Positions 48,411 through 57,890 of a stretch of DNA of 64,000 bases are shown here, piece by piece. The notes below the pieces were generated by a model. The model saw only the letters and a program-made list of their open reading frames with translations. It was not told where the DNA came from and searched no databases. Position 1 is the stretch's first letter, and every line of letters starts with the position of its first letter. The position numbers and the translations under genes are program-made. Source of the stretch: Carposina sasakii. Its lineage: Eukaryota > Arthropoda > Insecta > Lepidoptera > Carposinidae. The stretch spans positions 1,736,001 to 1,800,000 of the forward strand of contig CP053167.1 in NCBI GenBank assembly GCA_014607495.2, in the 5' to 3' direction.

Positions 48411-50267
48411 ATGCCGAAAGTTCGTCCCAGGAAGACAAACAAAGCTAGTTGGTCTATGGACCAACTAGAAAAAGCTATAAAGTTCATGGACGAACAGAAC
48501 TATTCAATGCGAAAAGCCGCAAATGTCGTGAATATTCCGTTTTCCAGCCTTCAAAAAAGATACACAAAAAAAACAACGAAAGAACCTCGTCTCGGCCGTA
48601 ATACAGTCTTCACGCCCGAGATGGAAAAAGAATTAGCAGACATAATCAAGAAAATGGCCAATATCTTCTACGGTTGCACCCCAAACCAAATAAAAAGAGC
48701 GGCATTCGAATACGCGGAATCACTAAAGCTAAGGCACAATTTTAACACCTCATCAAGATTGGCTGGACGAGTTTGGTTTGAAGGATTTATTGGCAGGAAC
48801 AATATTTCAGTACGGAAGCCTGAAGCCACTAGCATCAACAGGGCTACAGCTTTTAATAAAACTGAAGTTCATCAATTCTACAAGCTGCTAGAAGAACTAA
48901 TGGAAAAATACAAATTTCTGCCAAAAAACATTTTTAACTGCGACGAAACCGGTATTTCTACCGTCCAAGACCCTGGAAAAGTATGTGCTGCTAAGGGACA
49001 GAAAAGGATAGGATCTATAACAAGCTGGGAAAGGGGAAAGAATATCACTTTGCTCTGCGCCATGAGTGCTGCCGGTGGATACATTCCTCCAATGTTCATC
49101 TTTCCCAGAAAGAGGATGACCCCGACCTTAGAAAAGGACGGCCCAACAGGAGCTATTTATAAATGCTCAGACAATGGCTGGATTAATGAGGAGCTTTTTC
49201 TTGAATGGCTCAAGCATTTTACCCAGCATGCCAAACCTTCTGCTAAAGAACCGATACTATTGATATTAGACAATCATGCAAGCCACATTTCACTGGCCAT
49301 TCATGAGCATTGCAAAAAAAATCATATCCATATGCTGTCTCTACCACCTCATACGTCTCACCGTATGCAGCCTTTGGATGTGTCTTTTTTTGGACCATTC
49401 AAAGGTTCATACAGAAGAGAATGTGACTTTTTCATGAAGAGCCAGCTTTCAGAAAAAATAACACCTTATGATGTAGCTTCCTTGGTTAAAAGAGCATTCT
49501 CAAGTGTTGCTTCCATGAGCAAGGGCGAAGCGGGATTTAGAGCAACAGGCATATTTCCCATAAACCCTAATGTCTTTTCAGATGAAGACTTTTTGGCAGC
49601 TGAAGTCCTTCAATCAGAGCCCATCGTAGTACAAGATTTGGCCGACTCTATTTCAGAATCGCCTGCTGCTAGAGCTGTTGAGTCTATTTCTACTGTTGAG
49701 CTAGAACAAGATAATCCTATTCCAAGTACATCTACAGCGTATTCCACAATTTCTGAACCAGCGACTGCATCTTCGTCTCAATTCGAACATGCAATGCCAT
49801 CAACATCTGGGAACCTGCTAAGTATCCAAAATTTCATCCAGATGCCTGAAAAAGCTCCTAATCTTAAGAAAAGACAAGGAAGAAAAAAACAGCACGCAAC
49901 AATTTTGACTTCCACGCCGATCAAAGACGCTCTGGTTGAGAAAGAGAACAAAAAGAAGTCTAAAGCTGAGAAAAGTAAGGGAAAAGAAGTGGTAAAGAAA
50001 AGCAAGCCACAGAAGGATAGAGTTAAGAAGGTTAAAAAGAAAATTCTGCAGGAATCGAATGATTCTTCGACGTCAGATGCGAACATGGATGAGTTATGTC
50101 AGGATGGTGAAGACGACGATGCAGAAGGCAGTAACATGTGTCTTGTATGTGGAGAATTTGGTCGAGACTACGAAGTATGGTATCGATGCACGTCTTGTGG
50201 GCTTTGGGCTCACGCCGACTGTACTGGGTGGGACTCGGCTAGCAATTATGTATGCGACATGTGTTGA
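48411..50267 (+). CDS. Pogo-like transposase of P5 with C-terminal PHD finger
   Basis: The uninterrupted 618-residue frame starts MPKVRPRKTNKASWSMDQLE immediately after a likely acceptor. Residues 33-52 are a psq HTH (MRKAANVVNIPFSSLQKRY), 65-145 a CENP-B-type HTH, 170-330 the DDD core: Asp 178 (FNCDETGIS), 287 (LLILDNHASH) and 323 (MQPLDVSFFG), DD35D. A serine-rich then lysine-rich linker (KKKSKAEKSKGKEVVKKSKP) leads to a complete C4HC3 PHD finger: CLVC, CTSC, HADC, CDMC at the very end. Potentially functional. P3 and P6 are close in layout. Confidence 0.94.
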   Translation: MPKVRPRKTNKASWSMDQLEKAIKFMDEQNYSMRKAANVVNIPFSSLQKRYTKKTTKEPRLGRNTVFTPEMEKELADIIKKMANIFYGCTPNQIKRAAFEYAESLKLRHNFNTSSRLAGRVWFEGFIGRNNISVRKPEATSINRATAFNKTEVHQFYKLLEELMEKYKFLPKNIFNCDETGISTVQDPGKVCAAKGQKRIGSITSWERGKNITLLCAMSAAGGYIPPMFIFPRKRMTPTLEKDGPTGAIYKCSDNGWINEELFLEWLKHFTQHAKPSAKEPILLILDNHASHISLAIHEHCKKNHIHMLSLPPHTSHRMQPLDVSFFGPFKGSYRRECDFFMKSQLSEKITPYDVASLVKRAFSSVASMSKGEAGFRATGIFPINPNVFSDEDFLAAEVLQSEPIVVQDLADSISESPAARAVESISTVELEQDNPIPSTSTAYSTISEPATASSSQFEHAMPSTSGNLLSIQNFIQMPEKAPNLKKRQGRKKQHATILTSTPIKDALVEKENKKKSKAEKSKGKEVVKKSKPQKDRVKKVKKKILQESNDSSTSDANMDELCQDGEDDDAEGSNMCLVCGEFGRDYEVWYRCTSCGLWAHADCTGWDSASNYVCDMC

Positions 50268-50480
50268 TCACCATTGTCCACATGCTGATCACCATTGCCA
50301 ACCGATGTTGACAATGGTGATCAAAGCTATTTTTTTTTCAAATCTCTATTGTTCCTAAATGAATAAGCCAAAGTGATTAAAGCTGATCTCAGTTGAAAGT
50401 TAAATAAGTAAAGTTTATTATAAGAGTTTAACAATAAATAGGTGGTTAATAGATTTCATTTTATTTCAATTCTTGCTTAA

Positions 50481-53215
50481 CACATTGAACGCCGTGGTGG
50501 TCACCGGTGACCACCGCTATACTTTACATATGGGCTGACGCCGATTTGCGGTTTTGACAAATTTTACACATAATATTTTATTGGCTCATACGGTTCAAAA
50601 TAGCCAAAAACCTCACTCTAAATAATATTTTTTTATTTCTATCCAAAGAATTAACAAAATAATTACTGACGCGCACCGGTGACCACCACGGCGCACGCCG
50701 TTGGAAATCAGCATTACGTTCGCGCGGGGCCGCGGGGGTCGCGGCGCCGGCCACACCCCGCGCCCTTACGGGATTCCCGGAAGGACAGCGCGTTGCCGCG
50801 CTCGTGACACGAGTTAGTATCGCACGCAAGGTCACGCGCATTGTTTATCTTTCATAATACATATTTTGGATTGTTTTAGTGATAGTTTTATCCCGGTTAC
50901 CTCTAAAGTGAATAAACTGTGTCCTGCCTGACTGTAAGGAAAGGTGTGGTGTGAATCATGGATGATTTTGAAGAATTTGAAATTACAAATGACGATTTGA
51001 CGCAGATTGAAAATATAGAAATTTCCTTGCTCAATAGTAGCTTTCAGCTAAGTTCGGAGTCTGAGGAAGAGTATGACTTACAACCACCTTTACGAAAGCG
51101 ACGTCGACGAGTTCTATCCATTAGTGACACGAGCGACATTGAACTTGAAAATGCCGTGCCAAGTACTTCTGGTCACACCGCGTCGCTTCCTGTATCATCT
51201 ACAGTGTGGCACCAACCAAAAGGTAATCAGCGTCGGATTATCCCCTACACTGAATTCCCAGGATTAGATTCACGACTTGTTAGAGAAATGATCGATAAGA
51301 CCCCGGCAGATTTCTATAATTTTTTAGTACCAGACGAAGTATTTGAAATGGTTGCCGATTATACGAATAGCTTTGCTATCAAAAAAGTCACAGGGTCGGT
51401 TGCAGCATCTAAAGCTGCGCGAATTCGCCAGTGGAAACCTACATCCGCAGCAGAAATAAAACGATTTTTCGGATTGATTATTTTCATGGGGATCGTAAAA
51501 TTACCCAAAATATCCTACTACTGGTCAAAAGATGCTGTACTTGGACAGAATTTTCCTCGAACAATAATGAGTCGAAACCGATTCGAGCTGCTGTTGCAAG
51601 TGCTGCACTTTTCTCAGCAAGACGAAGGCAATACATCTAATAGATTACACAGGATTGAGAAATTGCTCGAAGTTATGAACAGGAACTTCCAAAAAAACTA
51701 CACCCCTTCCGAAGAGATCTGCATAGATGAAAGCGTGGTGCCTTTTCGCGGACGAATCATTTTTCGACAATACAATAAACAAAAAAGGCATAAATATGGT
51801 ATAAAGGAGTTCAAGTTATGTACCATTCCTGGATATACATATAAAATAAATGTATACGCAGGAAAGAATAACGATGAAATCAATACTACACCGTTGAACG
51901 TCGTTATGTCTTTATGCAGCGATCTTCTATACAAGGGACATACCCTAGTGACCGACAACTGGTACACCAGTATAGATCTTGCCAAAAAACTTCTGGATGC
52001 AGAGACTCATCTCGTAGGCACGATTCGGAAGAACCGGAAGCATCTGCCAAAGGATGTAGTAAATGCTAAACTGAAGCGAGGACAATTCGTGGCAAAGGAA
52101 AGCGATGAGGGCATAACTGTAATGAAGTGGAAGGATAAAAGAGACGTCTTTTTGCTGTCCACAAAACACTCAGTGCGATTCCAAAATGTCCGAAAACGCA
52201 ACAAAGTTATTTCCAAACCGAAAATAGTCATTGACTATAACGGCGCCAAAGGAGCTGTAGATATGTCGGATCAGATGGCTGCTTACTCAACTCCACTGAG
52301 GAAATCGATAAAATGGTACAAGAAATATGCAATCAACCTTCTCCTGAACACAGCAGTGGTCAATGCACTGGTCTTGTATCAAAGCGTCACTGGCAAGAAA
52401 ATACAAATGGCAGACTTCCGGCTGGAATTACTAAAGTCGTTTTGCAGCCAACAAGATATTCCAGTTGCAAGACCAAGAAGAGTGGTACACAAACTGCAAC
52501 AAAAAGAAGGGCAAGCTAGAACAAGCAGGCGAGCATGTGTGAATTGCTACAAAACTAACGCAGCTACTTACGGCAGAAAGTTGGCTAAAAACAAGACTAA
52601 AAAGGTGAGAATGTTTTGTCCACAATGCCCGGAGAAGCCTTTTCTTTGCATATCTTGCTTCAATGTGCTTCATCATTGACCAATTTTTACTTGACTGCGC
52701 GACGCAAAGGAAAATGTGTTTATTTTGTAGACTGATTTCATTTATTCGCCAAATATTCATGACAAAGTTTAATTTCGTAGTAATTTTTTGAGTTATATTA
52801 AGTTTTTTTCGAAGTTTGTTTAGTTTTTTTTTACTAAGTCCAAAAATAAGTGATTGCCTAACGTATAGTAAAACGTTTTTAAATATTTTGTAATAAAACA
52901 TATATTTTGTAAACTTTCTTTTATTTTAAAACCACGTCTTGTATACTTAGCCAAAAAATCAACAGTCTTTTTTTTATACTTAGTGTCGAAACGAGCTAGT
53001 ATGCGTAAACTGTTCTCCAGGGCCGCGTCGGGCACGCTCAATATAGTTTTGTACCGGCACTGTGTCCTCCAGCGAGAAAATTGAGTTCAAACACGAGCCC
53101 GTCGTGCGGTCACCGGTGAGCCCCACGGCCTGAACGGGTAGTAATGCTGTCGCTCACCGGTGAGCCCCACGGCCCAAACGGAACAACCACTAAATTTGAG
53201 TCGGCGTTTAATGTG
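50481..53215 (+). mobile_element. piggyBac element pB3 nested in P5
   Basis: The ends are CACATTGAACGCC and the inverse of CACATTAAACGCC, with TTAA at 50477-50480 and 53216-53219. Palindromes containing CACCGGTGA occur at 50496, 50674, 53108 and 53153, the first being GGTGGTCACCGGTGACCACC. It inserted about 200 bases beyond the P5 stop codon, sparing its gene. Confidence 0.95.
50958..52679 (+). CDS. piggyBac transposase (pB3), intact
   Basis: The 573-residue frame starts MDDFEEFEITNDDLTQIENI. The acidic N-terminal region is followed by the DDE_Tnp_1_7 core, with catalytic Asp candidates in EICIDESVVPFRGR, LVTDNWYTSIDLA and GAVDMSDQMAAYS. The C-terminal cysteine-rich domain runs CVNCYKTNAATYGRK to FCPQCPEKPFLCISCFNVLH. 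No lesion is visible, and termini and duplication are intact, so this copy could be mobile. Confidence 0.95.
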   Translation: MDDFEEFEITNDDLTQIENIEISLLNSSFQLSSESEEEYDLQPPLRKRRRRVLSISDTSDIELENAVPSTSGHTASLPVSSTVWHQPKGNQRRIIPYTEFPGLDSRLVREMIDKTPADFYNFLVPDEVFEMVADYTNSFAIKKVTGSVAASKAARIRQWKPTSAAEIKRFFGLIIFMGIVKLPKISYYWSKDAVLGQNFPRTIMSRNRFELLLQVLHFSQQDEGNTSNRLHRIEKLLEVMNRNFQKNYTPSEEICIDESVVPFRGRIIFRQYNKQKRHKYGIKEFKLCTIPGYTYKINVYAGKNNDEINTTPLNVVMSLCSDLLYKGHTLVTDNWYTSIDLAKKLLDAETHLVGTIRKNRKHLPKDVVNAKLKRGQFVAKESDEGITVMKWKDKRDVFLLSTKHSVRFQNVRKRNKVISKPKIVIDYNGAKGAVDMSDQMAAYSTPLRKSIKWYKKYAINLLLNTAVVNALVLYQSVTGKKIQMADFRLELLKSFCSQQDIPVARPRRVVHKLQQKEGQARTSRRACVNCYKTNAATYGRKLAKNKTKKVRMFCPQCPEKPFLCISCFNVLHH

Positions 53216-53372
53216 TTAAGTGATCCCCATTACCTACATGTCCCCTATACATGGGACAGACATTTGAAAAAAGGGACAGAACAGCTATATAATAGTAGTG
53301 CCACCAGGGCATAAAAACTATATACAATTTTGTAGGCGCTAAGGGCCGATGAGTCGGCCATAGTGCGCCTAC

Positions 53373-54127
53373 TTGTGGGTCAGTCCGGTGGTATGGGGGG
53401 TCAAATCCGATATTACCCGGCATCGCTGTCGAGTGGGATACTCAACAGCTCCCTCGGTTGTGGGCGGCCGTCTGGCGGCCTCGCATGAAGCGGAGCTAGC
53501 CCGCGGAGATGGGCGTGCGGCCCGTTCGGCGGTCTTCGCGCTGCGCAGCACGTGCTCAACCATCCCAGTCATCCGCAGCCCACGGTCGATTTGGCAGCCT
53601 AGATACCTGACAGTATGCTGCCAGGCTATCGGCTGCCCTCGAAGCGTGAGCCTGGGAGGGAGCTCTCGCTGCTGACCCGTCAGCAGGGCAACGGTCTTTG
53701 CCGGATTGGCTGACATCCGCCATCTGTCAAGCCAGTCCGGAAGAAGATTGAGGACCCTTTGCATTTGATCCACCGCCAGTGGGGAGCTGCGCGATGTGGC
53801 AAAGTACGCGCTATCGTCCGCGTACAATGCCAACATGCCTTCAAATTCCCATGGGAAGACCACCTTTACGGTCGGTATGTCATCTGTGTAGATGGCATAC
53901 AAGACCGGGGAGAGGCAACCGAGTGGCATCCGAGTAAATACGAGCTGTAGTTTTGGCTCTAGGCGCACCGCTCCCATTGCCCTCTGGCTCCCATTACCCT
54001 CTGTTCCCCTACTCGTTACTATCGTATCGTTACCGAACTCGTTACTTCTGATACCGCATATGGTATAAGTAGTACTATAGTATGGTAACGAGTCGAATCG
54101 ACGTGAACTGTCGGCGTAATATACCAA
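53373..54127 (-). pseudogene. Jockey-like LINE reverse transcriptase fragment
   Basis: The minus-strand frame carries RMPLGCLSPVLYAIYTDDIP, then GMLALYADDSAYFATSRSSP with the catalytic YADD, and NLLPDWLDRWRMSANPAKTV, VRYLGCQIDRGL. This matches the palm and thumb of Jockey-superfamily RT. The N-terminal RT motifs and endonuclease are lost (54000-54127 is unrelated) and the end near 53500 is a GC-rich scrambled stretch. Confidence 0.75.
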
Positions 54128-54500
54128 ATTTGCAATGGATTTGCTATTTAGAAAATATTAACCACAACCTTAAATTATATTACAAAGAATAGTACAAAAT
54201 AGTAAAAAACTGTGACGATTTAAAAAAATATAATATAAGTAGGTACTTTAAACAAACCTAATCACCGTCCTTTGAAATAAGTGATTTAAATGAACCACAT
54301 CACGCGCATTAGTAGAACATAATCAAAAACAAACGTATCAATACACCACTTGCGATCCAAAACAGTGTATTATTCGAAAAATACCCATGATACGAAACAT
54401 GCGAGTAACGAGACGAATTCCTGGGTAACGTTTCGTTACTCGGTACTTGATGCAGTACCCGTTACTCAGTAACGAATACATACGGTTTGTTACAGCTTTA
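54000..54500. repeat. Inverted CTCGTTAC/GTAACGAG motif clusters
   Basis: The clusters at 54010-54110 and 54385-54495 hold about ten copies of TCGTTACT or its inverse GTAACGA, enclosing AT-rich DNA. They look like the subterminal parts of an unassigned non-autonomous element. No TSD was confirmed. Confidence 0.5.
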
Positions 54501-55044
54501 CTATTACCTACCTACTTGCTCGTTCTCAAGTAAAGTCAATTGCACAAACTAAGTAGAGATCAGTCAAGTGTCACTCAAACCATAACGTTTCATTCTAGGA
54601 CAATTGTCGACATTGGTCGTAATTGCTTACGCTCATGTTCGTGATATTTTTAATGTTAAATATCATGATATTGTGAAATAAAGAATAAAATTATTGTGAA
54701 ATAATGTAAAAAATAGATTAATTTTCATTTTATATACCTATACATAATTAAAGTAAATTATGTAGCCATAATATATTTTTATATTTGCACAATTATGGCA
54801 TGAAAAAAATTATGTCGACATAATACAGGGTGTTTTTTTGTGGCCACCTTTAACCCTTAATAAGGCAAGGCTAAAAAAATATATAAAAAACTTTTTTTTC
54901 GGAGTAACATATTTATTAGGGACCCTTTTAATAATAATGAAAAATAAAATTAAAAATAAAACAATCGGAAGTACGCGAAATCTGGGTGGTAATTATTTTA
55001 CCATTGCCCTTTAGCAGTTTTTATCATGTGGTAAAATAATTACC

Positions 55045-57036
55045 TTAGCCCGAATAGGAACTAGTACTAGCGATGCTACAGTCCATAGCCTGTCCATCTT
55101 CTGGTGCGGTATGAAAGCTTTTAAAACACGGTGTGGCACATAAAGCTACACAACATACATCACAAATAATCCGCGTGCGTTTTTGATTTGCTTTTGTACT
55201 GCAGAATCGGCACCTGGTAAATTTTTTTTGGTCTTCAGGGAAGTGTGGCAATGTAGAACATCTAATTTCACTGGGTACGCCGAAATTGCCCCCTTTTTTA
55301 TTTTTGAAAGTAATGTTGGTGTTTCGCTTTTTACAAGTAAATCCATCGATAAGGTTGCGTGCTAAGCGAAGTCTATAATCTCGGTGTGTATGTACCTTTT
55401 GCGTATGGATTTGTAGGTATGTTATATATGAGTTTATAACCGCAGCATCGAACATGAAAAAAAATAAGCGCATCCAGTTGCGTCGTGATTTCCTGCCTAT
55501 AGGGTAGGATGCACGGAAATGATCAAAATGATCCACTCCCCCCATAGTTACAGTGTATTCGGCGATGGCTGTGGGAATGGTGATATGTTTCTTACTACCA
55601 TCCTTTTGCGTTCGCTTGACTGAAGACACAGACTTCGGGTCATGTGCCGTTGTCAAAACATTGACAAGTTGAGTATCCATCCACTGTATAGCGGAAATCG
55701 GAGCTTTACTTTTATACATAAACTCATGTTTTGCAAGCTTCTCTTTCTTTGATCTATTTTTGGTCAACATCTTCTCTGGTAGGCCTTTTCTGTTCAAACG
55801 TACCGTACCTACGGCGTATATCCCTTTTTTTATCAATAAATCATTCATCAAAGGAATGCCGGTAAAGAAGTTGTCGAAAGCTACAAGGGTATTGCGAGGT
55901 ACACCTTCGCATAGTTTCATTACAACGTTATAGCCTAAACCTTCTTCACTAGACGCATTATCGTCTGCTTTACCGATATAAATATCAAAGACATAAATGT
56001 ATCCAGTCTTAGCGTCACACCTGGCCCACACCTTATAACCCCTTTTTATGGGTTTTTTTGGCATATATTGTTTGAGTGTACTTTTCCCCTTGAACTTCAC
56101 CATACATTCATCCACTGACTGAGTGCTTGATTGAGAACATTGGGTTTGGAATACTTCATTTAATTTAGCAATCATGGGCCGTATTTTATAAAGCTTATCA
56201 TGGTCTGGAGAATCTCTAGCAGGAATTTGACTATTATCGTTTATGTGAATATTTTCTGTCAATTTTTTGAATCTCTTGACCGTAAAAGCTTTGGAAATGT
56301 CAGGGTTTCTATAAAACGGGTCAGTGGACCAGTATAGATTGACATCTGGCAAGGGGTGAAGACCCATTAGTATCAAAATACCTAGATATGCACGCATTTC
56401 TGCTACAAATGTAGGAGTCCAGTGATGGGTTTGTCTTTGTGATGCATAAAGGTTTGTTTGATCTACCAATAATTGCAGAAGAGAATGAGGAAAGTGCTTA
56501 TTGAAGAATTCTATTGGCGGTGTTTTACGAGAACATGGCATATTTACAGTCAGAGGTTTGTCAAACTTTGGTACTTTATGTTTTGGTATCGTATCTGACC
56601 AGTTTTCAGCTACATCAATCTGGATGTTTATGCTCTCAGATTCGACAGGTTGTAATGGACAAGACTGGGCAGTAATACTACGCGGATCAGAAATCGAGGC
56701 AAGAGAAAGGTTTCCATGATTTTCATTTTCAATATTTACTACCCTTGCAATTTCATCAGAAAATGATTCAGCTGTTTCTATATATTCCACGGAAACGCGT
56801 GGTTGAACAGGATCTTGGCTCTCAAATCTTCTCGCCTCTTCTGCATCCACTTCTAGCTCTTCACCCCCAAATAGTCGTGATAAACCTCTCGAAACCTCAT
56901 TATCGTAGTCTAGGTCGCAAGCAGCCACAGAAAGTTCTTCCGGGCTACTGTCGGAATCACTCTCAATATCAGAGAGATTATTTTTTTCTAGGATATTAGC
57001 TATAGCGCTGTCGGAAAGTTTTTTTCTGTTCGACAT
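55045..57036 (-). CDS. piggyBac transposase (pB4), intact
   Basis: The frame opens at 57090, but MSNRKKLSDSAIANILEKNN at 57036 is the more likely start, giving about 663 residues. It has an acidic N-terminal region, then the DDE_Tnp_1_7 core with QSVDECMVKFKGKS, VAFDNFFTGIPL and MGGVDHFDHFRASY carrying the catalytic Asp residues. The cysteine-rich C-terminus is CRFCSTKANQKRTRIICDVC then CVALCATPCFKSFH. There is no lesion. A hAT inserted about 250 bases upstream of the start and may have disconnected the promoter. Confidence 0.93.
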   Translation of the reverse strand: MSNRKKLSDSAIANILEKNNLSDIESDSDSSPEELSVAACDLDYDNEVSRGLSRLFGGEELEVDAEEARRFESQDPVQPRVSVEYIETAESFSDEIARVVNIENENHGNLSLASISDPRSITAQSCPLQPVESESINIQIDVAENWSDTIPKHKVPKFDKPLTVNMPCSRKTPPIEFFNKHFPHSLLQLLVDQTNLYASQRQTHHWTPTFVAEMRAYLGILILMGLHPLPDVNLYWSTDPFYRNPDISKAFTVKRFKKLTENIHINDNSQIPARDSPDHDKLYKIRPMIAKLNEVFQTQCSQSSTQSVDECMVKFKGKSTLKQYMPKKPIKRGYKVWARCDAKTGYIYVFDIYIGKADDNASSEEGLGYNVVMKLCEGVPRNTLVAFDNFFTGIPLMNDLLIKKGIYAVGTVRLNRKGLPEKMLTKNRSKKEKLAKHEFMYKSKAPISAIQWMDTQLVNVLTTAHDPKSVSSVKRTQKDGSKKHITIPTAIAEYTVTMGGVDHFDHFRASYPIGRKSRRNWMRLFFFMFDAAVINSYITYLQIHTQKVHTHRDYRLRLARNLIDGFTCKKRNTNITFKNKKGGNFGVPSEIRCSTLPHFPEDQKKFTRCRFCSTKANQKRTRIICDVCCVALCATPCFKSFHTAPEDGQAMDCSIASTSSYSG

Positions 57037-57890
57037 TATACCTAAAATGACAATTACGCAATTGAATAAAGGTAATAATATTACCACCAAATACTAATGA
57101 GGTAATCTAACCGGCCAATGGTAAGTAATTTACCACCAAGTTTACAGACTTCTAAAAAGTACAAATATCGTTGCAATTTTTTTATAACGACAAATTACGA
57201 CTAATATATTTCCATATTATATAAAAAATAAACAAAAATTCACTTACCAGAATGTACTTAAAACAAAATTTCAATTAGTTGGCGCTAGAGATGGGCAACT
57301 TCTCGAGAACTTTCCATTTTGTGGAAACTTTCCGATATCCTCCCGGTAAGTTTCCGTATCTTCTCATTTTGGTGAGAAGATAAAATGTTCCTATTAAATT
57401 TTTTTGTTCATTGGAGTATTTGCATATTATTGGTCTAAGATGCAAGAAATGTGCGTTTTTTACTAAGCTCAGTGTACTTGTATCCGTATTTACGATTATT
57501 AAACTGGATTATTGGTTAAGTTTTATGTAAGTGAAACACACTCATAACGAAATCGCAGAAACTACGTTATATTTGAAGATGCAGTTTGGCAGGGATGTAG
57601 TTTAGAGATAGGGGAGAGATTTCATTGGAATGAAGTTTTTAAAAGGTGTATGTGTGTCTATGGTTTTCAGTACTTGAAATATCTGGCTAGGTAATTTTAT
57701 ATGAAGGTATTATTAATTTGTTTTAAACAAATTAATCCAGTCTTATGAAAACAGTAATTAAAACCTCTGAACTATATAAATGTGCAAAGATAAACAAAAC
57801 GAGGTATCATATTAAATTACAAACATTTATTTAAAATTTCAATAAAGAAACAAATCAAATATTAACAAAATTACATTAAACTAACAAAAT

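Larger units (their letters stand above)
47940..53245 (+). mobile_element. Pogo-like element P5, carrying a piggyBac
   Basis: The ends are GGGGAGATGTAGGCAATG and the inverse of GGGGACATGTAGGTAATG, flanked by TA (47938-47939, 53246-53247). Without the nested piggyBac (50481-53215 plus TTAA) it is about 2.57 kb. The motif TGATCACCATTG recurs at 47970 (inverse), 50265, 50286, 50312 (inverse). Confidence 0.93.

Noticed and set aside
53373..53675. 100-codon plus-strand frame
   Set aside because: Antisense of the Jockey-like RT fragment.
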